Positions 1-9,760 of a stretch of 16,463 bases of DNA are shown here, piece by piece. Within the stretch, counting starts at the first letter, position 1; the number at the start of each line of letters is the position of its first letter. The stretch is taken from contig CATZIG010000023.1 of NCBI GenBank assembly GCA_958419975.1, forward strand, positions 1 to 16,463, read 5' to 3'. Below the pieces are notes generated by a model that saw only the letters and a list, made by a program, of their open reading frames with translations, was not told where the DNA came from and searched no databases. Source of the stretch: an uncultured Collinsella sp. (lineage in GTDB: Bacteria; Actinomycetota; Coriobacteriia; Coriobacteriales; Coriobacteriaceae). The translations under genes and the position numbers were made by a program.

Positions 1-1022
1 TACATCTCCTCGATGGAGCAGGTGCCGTACGGGGTGACGAAGGAGAAGGAGTCGGAGCCGATCGTCATGACGACGCCGCGCTTCTTGGCCTCGCGCAGGC
101 AGTCGTAGTTGCGCTGCAGCTCCTTCTCGACCAGGGTGCCCTCGTACTTGTCGTGCAGCTCGGGGACGTAGACGGGCGGATAGGTGGCGTACCAGGTGGG
201 CAGGAAGGCGATCGTCGGAGTGAAGAAGGTACCCTGCTCGGCCATGAGGTCCATGGTGCGCTCATCGATATCGAAGCCGTGAATCAGCTGCTCGCAGCCA
301 AAGCGGACGGAGTCGTAGGCAGCGGCGTGGTTGTTGTAGCAGTGGCTCCACACGGGGATGCCGACCATCTTTGCCTCTTCGACCACGGCCTGGATCTCCT
401 CGGAGCAATAGTGCTGGTCGCGACCGGAATCCCAGCGCCAGATGCCGCCACCGGTAGCCCAGATCTTGATGGCATCGGGGTTCTCGCGCAGGCGACGACG
501 GACGGCCTTGCGCAGATCCCAAGGACCATCGACCTGGTCGCCCCAGGGGTGGGATTCCTTGTTGAGCTCCTGGGTGCAGTGGTGGGAGTCGCCGTGGCCG
601 GCAACGCGGCAGAAGCCAAGGCCGGTGGCCAGAACGCGCGGGCCCTTGAAGACGCCCTTGTCGATGCAGTCACGGATCTGGATACCAAAGCGGCCGATCT
701 CGCAGACGGTGGTGAGGCCGTGGGTAAGGCAGTCGTAGGCCTGCTTGACGGCGACGGCCTGCTTCTCGAGGAGCGGCTGCATGACCCAGTCTGTGTCATC
801 GTCGGTCAGGTTGCCCGAGAAGTGCAGGTGGGTGTCGATCAGGCCGGGAAGGACGGTCTTGCCGGCGGCGTCGATGACCTCAACGCCCTCGGGAAGGTCC
901 TGCATGGCGCCGGCGTACTCGATCTTGCCGTTGTCGTCGACGAGAACGAGGGAGTTCTCGACCGGCTCGGCACCGGTACCGTCGATGAGCTTGCCGCCAA
1001 CGATTGCATACTTAGTGGACAT
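1..1022 (-). CDS. Metal-dependent amidohydrolase, imidazolonepropionase/Xaa-dipeptidase-like (3' end off window)
   Basis: The first 340 codons are in the window; the gene continues past position 1. ATG at 1022-1020 follows a good TAAGGAGG site. After a small N-terminal beta region, the metal-binding motif DTHLHF is at residues 63-68 (H65, H67). A lysine in AIKIWATGGG (K186) sits where this superfamily has a carboxylated metal-bridging lysine. H227 in WSHCYN, H248 in LIHGFD and D324 in TIGSDS complete the expected set of ligands and catalytic aspartate. This HxH-K-H-H-D pattern is typical of the COG1228-type amidohydrolases, which include imidazolonepropionase-like enzymes and Xaa-Pro/Xaa-Arg dipeptidases. 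No signal peptide is seen, so it should be cytoplasmic. It lies 131 nt downstream of an amino acid permease on the same strand, suggesting that it hydrolyses the imported compound or a product of it. The exact substrate cannot be read from the sequence. Confidence 0.88.
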   Translation of the reverse strand, partial: MSTKYAIVGGKLIDGTGAEPVENSLVLVDDNGKIEYAGAMQDLPEGVEVIDAAGKTVLPGLIDTHLHFSGNLTDDDTDWVMQPLLEKQAVAVKQAYDCLTHGLTTVCEIGRFGIQIRDCIDKGVFKGPRVLATGLGFCRVAGHGDSHHCTQELNKESHPWGDQVDGPWDLRKAVRRRLRENPDAIKIWATGGGIWRWDSGRDQHYCSEEIQAVVEEAKMVGIPVWSHCYNNHAAAYDSVRFGCEQLIHGFDIDERTMDLMAEQGTFFTPTIAFLPTWYATYPPVYVPELHDKYEGTLVEKELQRNYDCLREAKKRGVVMTIGSDSFSFVTPYGTCSIEEM

Positions 1023-1104
1023 GGTTCCTCCTTATGGATCCATATAGTGGGCGAGGCCGTGTTGGGTTAAGGCCTCACAAAGCTACCCAAGTGGCGCCGG
1101 GTTC

Positions 1105-1133
1105 GGTGCGCGGAAGAGAGGGGCCCGCGCACC
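1105..1133 (-). repeat. Intergenic hairpin between permease and amidohydrolase
   Basis: A perfect 9-bp stem, GGTGCGCGG at 1105-1113 and CCGCGCACC at 1125-1133, has an 11-nt loop. It lies about 20 nt after the permease stop codon in the direction of transcription. There is no T-run on the minus strand after it, so it is not a standard intrinsic terminator. It could protect the 3' end of the permease message or weaken read-through into the amidohydrolase. Confidence 0.55.
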
Positions 1134-1153
1134 TGATCCGCCCCGGCTCGGCG

Positions 1154-2605
1154 TTACTTTTTGCGGGAATTGGTGAAAGCCATGAGGGCCAGGCCAATAG
1201 CCAACCAGCCGATCACGATGCTCCACTCCACCATGTTGAGGGAGGCGGGAGAGAACGGAATCACAAGCAGGCCGATGATGATGGCGCAGGCAGCGATAGC
1301 GAGGGAGATGCCAAACTTGCCGCCGGGCACCTCGTAGGGACGAGGCAGGTCGGGCTCGGTGAAGCGCATGCGCAGGCAGGCGAGGGCGACCATGCCGCAG
1401 GAGAAGATGAAGGCGAGAGCCGACACGTTGGTCAGAGGGATGAGCATGTTCTTGCCCAGGAACGGACCGACGACGGTGATGACGCCCAAGACGACGCAGG
1501 CGAGCTTGGGAGCGCCGGACTTGGGGTCGACCTCGGCGAACTTCTCGGGCAGCTGGCCCTTGCGGCCCATGGCGAGCATGATGCGGCTCGTTGCGCCGTA
1601 GAAGGAGTTCATCGGGCCCATGGGTCCAAGCGTGGCGATGACGAGCATGGCCAGGTACAGGAGCATGTTGATGCCCTTGAGACAGGCAAGCGCGGGAACC
1701 GGGCTCTTAACAAACTCATGCCAGTCGAGAATGGTACCGAACGAGTAGATGCAGACCATGTAGAAGCCGCCGGCGGCCAGCAGAGCCAGGGAGATGATCT
1801 TGCCGAACTTGTTCCAGTTGAGGCCCTCGGCTGCTTCCTCAGCCTGCTGAGGAATGGTGTCGAAGCCGGCGTAGAAGAACGGAGTCAGAACCAGGACCGA
1901 CACGATGCCGGCGAACAGGCTGGTACTCTCGGTAGCGGCCTTGCCGCCGCCAGCGCCGGTGACCTGGGAGAACACGGGCATAGCGTTGTCCGGCGAGCCG
2001 GTGAACAGCGAGACGCCCATGGCGAGCAGCATGCCGCAGAGCAGAGCCTTGGTCAGGAAGGCCTGGAGCTTGGCGGCCGAGCTGGCGCCGCGGAAGTTGA
2101 GGAAGATGACGTAGACTGCAAAGCCGAGCGCAATCAGCGTCGGGAACAGGTAGACGTCGGCCCCCAGGATGGTGTAGAGCTTGACGGCGCGCAGCCACTC
2201 AAGACCGGGCAGGCTACCGAACATCTCGGACACGAGGGTCGAAATGGCGATGGCCTCCCACGGGCACAGGATGCCGTTGCCCAGGGCCAAAAGCCATCCG
2301 GTGATGTAGCTCAGCGTACGGCCAAAGCTACGATCGACATACTCGACGATGCCGCCCGAGATGGGGATAGCAGCCGTGAGCTCACCGAAAACAGCTCCGA
2401 CGGGCACGAGGAAGATTGCACCCAAGAGGAATGCGATCATAGCGGGAACGGGACCGCCGCCCACGACCATCCAGTCGCCGACCTGCAGAACCCAACCGGT
2501 ACCGATGATGGCACCGAAGCCGATGGTGAAGAAGTTCCAGAGCGAAAGCGTTTTCTTCATGCCGCCGTTATCCTCGACTGCAACTTCTGCGTTCTTGTCC
2601 GCCAT
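1154..2605 (-). CDS. APC-superfamily amino acid permease
   Basis: A 483-residue, very hydrophobic protein with about 12 predicted membrane helices, the usual size and topology for the amino acid-polyamine-organocation family. After a hydrophilic N-terminus of about 20 residues, the first helix carries the glycine-rich FGAIIGTGW motif, which forms the unwound substrate-binding part of helix 1 in this fold. The second helix region (SGGIVEYVDRSFG) also fits. The C-terminus ends in a short charged tail (NSRKK). Start: ATG at 2605-2603 with an AAAGGAGG ribosome binding site in front. It probably imports an amino acid or derivative by proton or sodium symport, or by exchange. The amidohydrolase gene follows on the same strand, perhaps in one operon. 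Substrate specificity is not readable from the sequence. Confidence 0.92.
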   Translation of the reverse strand: MADKNAEVAVEDNGGMKKTLSLWNFFTIGFGAIIGTGWVLQVGDWMVVGGGPVPAMIAFLLGAIFLVPVGAVFGELTAAIPISGGIVEYVDRSFGRTLSYITGWLLALGNGILCPWEAIAISTLVSEMFGSLPGLEWLRAVKLYTILGADVYLFPTLIALGFAVYVIFLNFRGASSAAKLQAFLTKALLCGMLLAMGVSLFTGSPDNAMPVFSQVTGAGGGKAATESTSLFAGIVSVLVLTPFFYAGFDTIPQQAEEAAEGLNWNKFGKIISLALLAAGGFYMVCIYSFGTILDWHEFVKSPVPALACLKGINMLLYLAMLVIATLGPMGPMNSFYGATSRIMLAMGRKGQLPEKFAEVDPKSGAPKLACVVLGVITVVGPFLGKNMLIPLTNVSALAFIFSCGMVALACLRMRFTEPDLPRPYEVPGGKFGISLAIAACAIIIGLLVIPFSPASLNMVEWSIVIGWLAIGLALMAFTNSRKK

Positions 2606-2959
2606 TGTTCCCCTCCTTTCCTGTTTGACGCCCTTGGCGTCACCCCTTGCGCGGTCCGTTTTGCCGCGCGCTTTTATTCCATGGCTTTAAGATACGGCCT
2701 TGGCGCAGCAGCGCCGCTCGCAGCTCGACCGAAGGCAGAACTGCAAAACGAGCGGCACCGTTTTTGGGACGAACGGCGGGAGACGTCATTCGTCTTGGAC
2801 GCTTTCATCTTGTCTGCTTTTGAATACCTGTTGCCGTGACGCTTGGCGCGCGGCGCGGCAACGTTCATACCATTTGTCAGGCTTTTGGCGCACATACCCA
2901 TGTGTCGTGCATCTTTTTATGTAGGATAGACAAGTTACACATGAGGCAAGGTGATTCGA
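2606..2959. promoter_or_regulatory. Divergent intergenic region with several hairpins (permease leader)
   Basis: About 350 nt without a convincing gene. On the permease side are TGACGCC/GGCGTCA (2626-2642, 3-nt loop, directly upstream of the permease ribosome binding site), GCGCGG/CCGCGC (2649-2669), GGCGC/GCGCC (2702-2715) and GCCGCTCG/CGAGCGGC (2713-2720 with 2749-2756). No good -35/-10 pair was found for the permease. On the peptidase side, TAGGAT at 2922-2927 is a weak -10 candidate without a clear -35. The region must hold the start signals for both divergent genes. Confidence 0.5.
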
Positions 2960-3961
2960 ATGGCATACGGATACAATGATGGCGACCAACGGCCACAAAG
3001 CGTGCGCCTTGCCGGCCGCACCACGCCAACGCCCAGAATCACCTCCGACAACGACAACTCGCAGCGCCCCCAAGAGCAGCTCGGGGCTTCTTCGCGACAA
3101 CAAAGCCGTACCGTGCAGCAGTCAGACCGCGTGAGTACAAGCACACGCCAACGCCAGACCGACACATCGCAGCCACGCCGCTACGATCGACATAAGACCG
3201 ACTACTACGTCAAACGCTCCTTTTCGCGACCTCAACGCGATCGCGGCAATTCCGCCCCTCACCCCGCGTCGCACACCACAAGCCACGCGCTTCCGGCCCG
3301 CCGTCTACGCCTTGCGCTTTGCTCCATCGCCGCCTGCCTCGTCTTTGTGTTTTTGGGATCCTGTATCTCCCACGGATCAGCCGGTCTTGAGCCCACTGCC
3401 GAAGACAAGCTGCTTAAAGCTCCCGTCGCGCCCGGTTACTCCTTTGCGTTCTCGACCCCACGCTCGCAATGGCAGGCCGGCACCATGCCCCACATCTACC
3501 AAATTGACCCCGCATGGTCGGAGCTGCCCTATGCCGGTGGCACTATTCGCGAAAACGCTTGCGGTCCTACCTGCCTCACCATGGTCTATATCTTTAAGAC
3601 CGGCCATACCGATAAGACGCCGGTCGATATATGCGCACTGGCCGAAGCCGGCAACTACGCCCCCACTGGTGCCACCGAGTGGTCGTTTATGACAGGCGGT
3701 GCGTGGCAGCTGGGGCTCAACGGAACACAGCTCTATAACAATCGCGAATCGATTACCCAAGCACTTCGCTCGGGTGCGCCCGTCATCGCCGCAGTGCGCC
3801 CCGGTACGTTTACCAACGTAGGCCACTACATCGTGCTCTACGGCATCGACGATGCCAACCAGATTGGCGTCTACGACCCCAACTCGGCCAGCCGCAGCGC
3901 CCGCCGCTGGGGCGTCGTGGAGGTCCTCAACGAAGTCGAAGCCATGTGGGCCTACTACTAG
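2960..3961 (+). CDS. Membrane-anchored C39-like cysteine peptidase
   Basis: A 333-residue protein. Residues 1-113 are a polar Gln/Ser/Arg/Thr-rich, probably disordered, tail. One membrane helix follows at about 115-135 (LRLALCSIAACLVFVFLG), then an extracytoplasmic domain. That domain matches the peptidase C39-like fold (Pfam Peptidase_C39_2 type): Cys201 in ENACGPTCLTM, His289 in VGHYIVLYGID and Asp306 in VYDPNSASRS form the expected catalytic triad, and the end (WGVVEV...MWAYY) fits too. I chose ATG 2960, with AAGGTG 12-7 nt upstream; GTG at 2951, in frame and after GAGG, would add three residues. The substrate is unknown; the family includes processing and cell-surface peptidases. It is a single gene flanked by oppositely oriented neighbours. 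Its TAG stop lies inside the palindromic repeat at 3958-4042. Confidence 0.85.
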   Translation: MAYGYNDGDQRPQSVRLAGRTTPTPRITSDNDNSQRPQEQLGASSRQQSRTVQQSDRVSTSTRQRQTDTSQPRRYDRHKTDYYVKRSFSRPQRDRGNSAPHPASHTTSHALPARRLRLALCSIAACLVFVFLGSCISHGSAGLEPTAEDKLLKAPVAPGYSFAFSTPRSQWQAGTMPHIYQIDPAWSELPYAGGTIRENACGPTCLTMVYIFKTGHTDKTPVDICALAEAGNYAPTGATEWSFMTGGAWQLGLNGTQLYNNRESITQALRSGAPVIAAVRPGTFTNVGHYIVLYGIDDANQIGVYDPNSASRSARRWGVVEVLNEVEAMWAYY

Positions 3962-4042
3962 TCATTGGGGACAGACTTAAATGAGTGGTCATTGGGGACG
4001 CTCTTGTTTGACTAGTCATTTAAGAACGTCCCCAATGACTAG
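3958..4042. repeat. REP-like palindromic repeat, GGGGAC type
   Basis: Two 29-nt arms (3958-3986 and 4014-4042) are inverted copies with 25 of 29 positions matching. Between them is a second copy of the left unit, GTCATTGGGGACG at 3988-4000, which pairs perfectly over 13 nt with 4027-4039. The left arm starts inside the last codons of the peptidase gene, so the repeat supplies its TAG stop. The layout (tandem then inverted GTCATTGGGGAC units with a TTAAATGA tail) resembles REP/BIME-type elements moved by Y1 (RAYT) transposases. No such transposase is in the window. Confidence 0.8.
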
Positions 4043-4050
4043 GTGAATAG

Positions 4051-4084
4051 CAAAAGCCCCGCAGTCGGAGCGGACTGCGGGGCT
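4051..4084 (-). terminator. Rho-independent terminator of carbamate kinase
   Basis: A 12-bp perfect stem (AGCCCCGCAGTC at 4055-4066 with its complement at 4073-4084) and a 6-nt loop. Read on the minus strand it is followed by TTTTG, a short U-tract. It lies 65 nt after the carbamate kinase stop codon and matches the direction of that gene. Confidence 0.85.
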
Positions 4085-4149
4085 CAGGAAGAGAGGCTAG
4101 TTTGTGGGCGCTTTGCCTGGCGCCCACGAGAGAGGCAACAGAGTAGAGA

Positions 4150-5112
4150 CTACTCGTGGATGCGGGTACCGGAGAGGCCGGCCATGGTCTCGGCGGCCTT
4201 GTCCAGAGCGCCGATGATGCAGGTGCGGCCCTTGCGGGAACGGGCGAACTTGATGGCAGCGCGGACCTTGGGCTCCATGGAACCCTTGCCGAACTGGCCC
4301 TCGTCGGCCAGGCGCTCGGCCTCATCAGCGGTGAGGTCCTCGAGCTCCTCCTGGTTGGGCTTGCCAAAGTTGATGGCGACATGCTCAACGGCGGTCAGCA
4401 GGAACAGAACGTCGGCGTCGCAGTCCTCGGCCAGCAGCTCGCCGCCCAGGTCCTTGTCGATGACGGCGGGAACGCCCTTGTAGCAGCCCTTGTTCTCGTA
4501 GTCGCGGACGACGGGGATGCCGCCGCCACCGCAGGCGATGACGATGAACTCGTTGTCGAGCAGGTTGAGGATGGAGTCAGCCTCGACGATCTTCTTGGGA
4601 TCGGGGGCAGCGACGACGCGACGCCAGCCGCGGCCGGAATCCTCGACGAAGACCTTGGAGGGATCCTCGGCCATGAACTCCTTGGCCTGCTCCTCGGTGT
4701 AGAAGGGGCCGATCGGCTTGGTCGGGTTCTTGAACGCGGGATCGTCGGGGTCGCACTCGATCTGGGTGACGACGGTGGCGGCGTGCCAACGCTTATAGCG
4801 CTTGTGCATCTCGCGGCCGATGCCCTGCTGCAGGTGATAACCAATGTAGCCCTGGGACATGGCGCCGCACTCGGGCAGCGGCATCTCGGGGGTACCGATG
4901 GCATCGTGGGCAGCGGCGAAGGCGTTCTGGATCATGCCGACCTGCGGGCCGTTGCCGTGGGTGATGATGACCTCGTTGCCCTGCTCGATGAGGCCGAGGA
5001 GGGCATGGGCGGTGTTGCTCACGGCCTCGATCTGCTCGACGGGGTTGTTGCCGAGGGCGTTGCCGCCAAGGGCGACGACAATACGATCGGGCTTGCCAAG
5101 AGGCTTAGACAT
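4150..5112 (-). CDS. arcC: Carbamate kinase
   Basis: A 320-residue protein, the normal length for carbamate kinase, of the amino acid kinase fold. It makes ATP, CO2 and ammonia from carbamoyl phosphate and ADP in the cytoplasm, the last step of the arginine deiminase and related carbamoyl-phosphate routes. Visible motifs are VALGGNAL near the N-terminus (phosphate binding), THGNGPQVG at about residue 50, ACGGGGIPV in the middle, AVIDKDLGGELLA, and FGKGSMEPKVRAAIKF near the C-terminus. I chose ATG 5112-5110, preceded by AAAGGA, rather than the longer reading from 5148, because the family starts just before the VALGGNAL strand. No arginine deiminase or ornithine carbamoyltransferase gene is adjacent, so the source of carbamoyl phosphate is not shown here. 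A long AT-rich leader suggests regulated expression. Confidence 0.95.
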   Translation of the reverse strand: MSKPLGKPDRIVVALGGNALGNNPVEQIEAVSNTAHALLGLIEQGNEVIITHGNGPQVGMIQNAFAAAHDAIGTPEMPLPECGAMSQGYIGYHLQQGIGREMHKRYKRWHAATVVTQIECDPDDPAFKNPTKPIGPFYTEEQAKEFMAEDPSKVFVEDSGRGWRRVVAAPDPKKIVEADSILNLLDNEFIVIACGGGGIPVVRDYENKGCYKGVPAVIDKDLGGELLAEDCDADVLFLLTAVEHVAINFGKPNQEELEDLTADEAERLADEGQFGKGSMEPKVRAAIKFARSRKGRTCIIGALDKAAETMAGLSGTRIHE

Positions 5113-5509
5113 TGCTGGAATCCTTTCTGTAAAAGGCCTACAACCCATTAATAACCCGCGTCCGTGCGATACGCGAGTTTATTAAGGTTTATATTCTCTT
5201 TATCGCTCATTTTATTCATTTTGAAAATAGCGGAACGGTGAACGGTCGTTTTTATCCGCTCAGCGTACAGAACTCCAGCTAAGACATATCTACGTAATTT
5301 ACGTGCGACTTTATTTAAATGAAGCGAGGATTATGTCGGATTATGCAAACTATATCTCTGCTAAACACAAAACGGACAGCGCAATATCTTACTCGCACTA
5401 TACGAGATTCTATGCACATATAAGTCGAGTATGCACCCCTGCAAAAACAAGGGGCTTTTCATCCAGCAAAAGGAATAAAGAAAAGCTCCGAAAAGGCGGC
5501 AACAGCCAA
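5113..5509 (-). promoter_or_regulatory. Long AT-rich upstream region of carbamate kinase
   Basis: Nearly 400 nt of clearly lower GC than the flanks, with no convincing gene. It holds an imperfect hairpin at 5153-5179 (AACCCGCGT with ACGCGAGTT, one wobble pair) just upstream of the arcC ribosome binding site, the 13-nt dyad ACGTAATTTACGT at 5292-5304, and a direct repeat GGATTATG at 5328-5335 and 5338-5345, exactly 10 nt apart. CCCCT/AGGGG around 5437-5455 forms a short hairpin. Several A/T-rich hexamers could serve as a -10 for arcC, but no matching -35 is clear. These are candidate regulator sites only. Confidence 0.5.
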
Positions 5510-5574
5510 GTCCCCCATCCATCCCCAAAGTGGCGCGAGGTTTCGCGGCAAAGCCGCGAAACAGCGAAGGGGAC
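5510..5574. repeat. Palindromic element with 10-bp perfect hairpin
   Basis: GTTTCGCGGC at 5540-5549 and its exact complement at 5553-5562 are separated by AAA. This hairpin is bracketed by GTCCCC at 5510-5515 and GGGGAC at 5569-5574, giving a nested arrangement. It resembles in outline the GGGGAC-type repeats at 3958-4042 and 9711-9760. A further 8-bp inverted repeat, ACGTCCTT/AAGGACGT, follows at 5593-5626. Confidence 0.65.
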
Positions 5575-5633
5575 AAAAGCCCCCCCACAACCACGTCCTT
5601 CATCCGCCCACACAATCCAAGGACGTAGTCGTA

Positions 5634-5758
5634 GCAGGATCTGAGGGCTAACCTTCGCGGACACTCCGCAGGACGAAAGAACCCCCGCCGCACGTAGTGC
5701 GCAGCGGGGGTTCTTTCATGTCCGAGGACGTCCGCGAAGGTCAGCCCTCAGATCCTGC
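5634..5758. repeat. 125-nt nested inverted repeat around the PFOR terminator
   Basis: Outer arms 5634-5662 and 5730-5758 are inverted copies matching at 28 of 29 positions (one A/C mismatch). They enclose a 14-bp hairpin at 5675-5717. The whole block could fold into one long cruciform or RNA hairpin. It begins 11 nt after the PFOR stop codon in the direction of transcription. Confidence 0.85.
5675..5717 (-). terminator. Rho-independent terminator of the PFOR gene
   Basis: A 14-bp stem (GAAAGAACCCCCGC at 5675-5688 with its complement at 5704-5717) extends inward with CGCA/TGCG. The stem base is A/T rich on both sides, so the minus-strand read ends GGGGGTTCTTTC. The symmetry means it could act in both directions. 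It lies about 50 nt after the PFOR stop. Confidence 0.8.
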
Positions 5759-5768
5759 GGTGAGAGAC

Positions 5769-9308
<3,540 letters not shown>

Positions 9309-9710
9309 ATACCCCTCTCCTCTCATATAGGTATACAGGCCCCGGCGATCGCCGGGATGTTGGCGTGATGGGATTTTCGCTGTTGCTTCCAATCATCTGG
9401 CAGGCAGGCTCAGCAGCAGGTACATGGCGTGGAGAGAAGGCATGCCGAGGCGAGGAGGGCTGCACGCGCTCCACAAGCCCAGCTACCCGTCTTGCACATG
9501 ACCGAGCGCCGCAAAGGCCGCATGCCGGATGCTCCCGGGCACGCCCCGGCGATGGGAAGCGCCCGCAACGGAAATCCGCATGCGGGTTTATTGTACCCCG
9601 CCGTCAAGTGTAATTTCGGCAAATATAGGCGGGCGGTAAAGGTTTACCTCGGGTGACCGCCAAGGGCCAAAATGGCCCCTCCATCCCCGGGCGACCGGCT
9701 CTGGCGCGCC
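9309..9710 (-). promoter_or_regulatory. Long upstream region of the PFOR gene
   Basis: About 400 nt with no convincing gene. It contains a perfect 16-bp palindrome CCCGGCGATCGCCGGG at 9341-9356, about 33 nt upstream of the PFOR start; CCGCATGCGG at 9576-9585; a minus-strand TACAAT at 9595-9590 as the best -10 candidate (no good -35 at 17 nt); and the dyad GGTAAAGGTTTACC at 9635-9648, about 40 nt upstream of that -10. GGGCCA/TGGCCC at 9664-9678 is a small hairpin that could also belong to the 3' end of the FHA operon. Confidence 0.5.
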
Positions 9711-9760
9711 AAGGAGTGTCCCCAGCCGGCAGAGAAAAGGAACGTCCCTATCTGCCGGCT
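9711..9760. repeat. REP-like palindromic repeat at the 3' end of the FHA gene
   Basis: A 10-bp perfect stem, AGCCGGCAGA at 9724-9733 and TCTGCCGGCT at 9751-9760, has a 17-nt loop. Each arm is preceded by a related word: AAGGAGTGTCCCCA (9711-9724) and AAGGAACGTCCCTA (9737-9750), 11 of 14 identical. The right arm overlaps the stop codon of the FHA gene. The AAG..ACGTCCC word also occurs in the repeat at 3958-4042, so the two may be one family. It could serve as a 3' stem-loop for the operon, but there is no clear U-tract. Confidence 0.65.

Noticed and set aside
153..1070. 305-codon plus-strand frame opposite the amidohydrolase
   Set aside because: Antisense shadow; the minus strand carries all active-site motifs and a ribosome binding site.
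1034..2839. 601-codon plus-strand frame opposite the permease
   Set aside because: Antisense shadow of a recognised membrane transporter, rich in Gly/Glu/Asp/His with no domain.
2674..2901. 75-codon minus-strand frame upstream of the permease
   Set aside because: Basic, low-complexity product, no ribosome binding site, and it covers a block of hairpins; a regulatory leader fits better.
3958..4042. CRISPR array
   Set aside because: The repeated units are inverted and abut without uniform spacers; the layout is palindromic and REP-like.
4150..5148. Carbamate kinase with 12 extra N-terminal residues
   Set aside because: ATG 5112 has a proper ribosome binding site and gives the family's normal N-terminus.
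5303..5644. 113-codon plus-strand frame between arcC and PFOR
   Set aside because: Runs from AT-rich leader into palindromic repeats; no ribosome binding site or family resemblance.
9365..9613. 82-codon plus-strand frame in the PFOR upstream region
   Set aside because: No ribosome binding site, arginine/alanine-rich featureless product.
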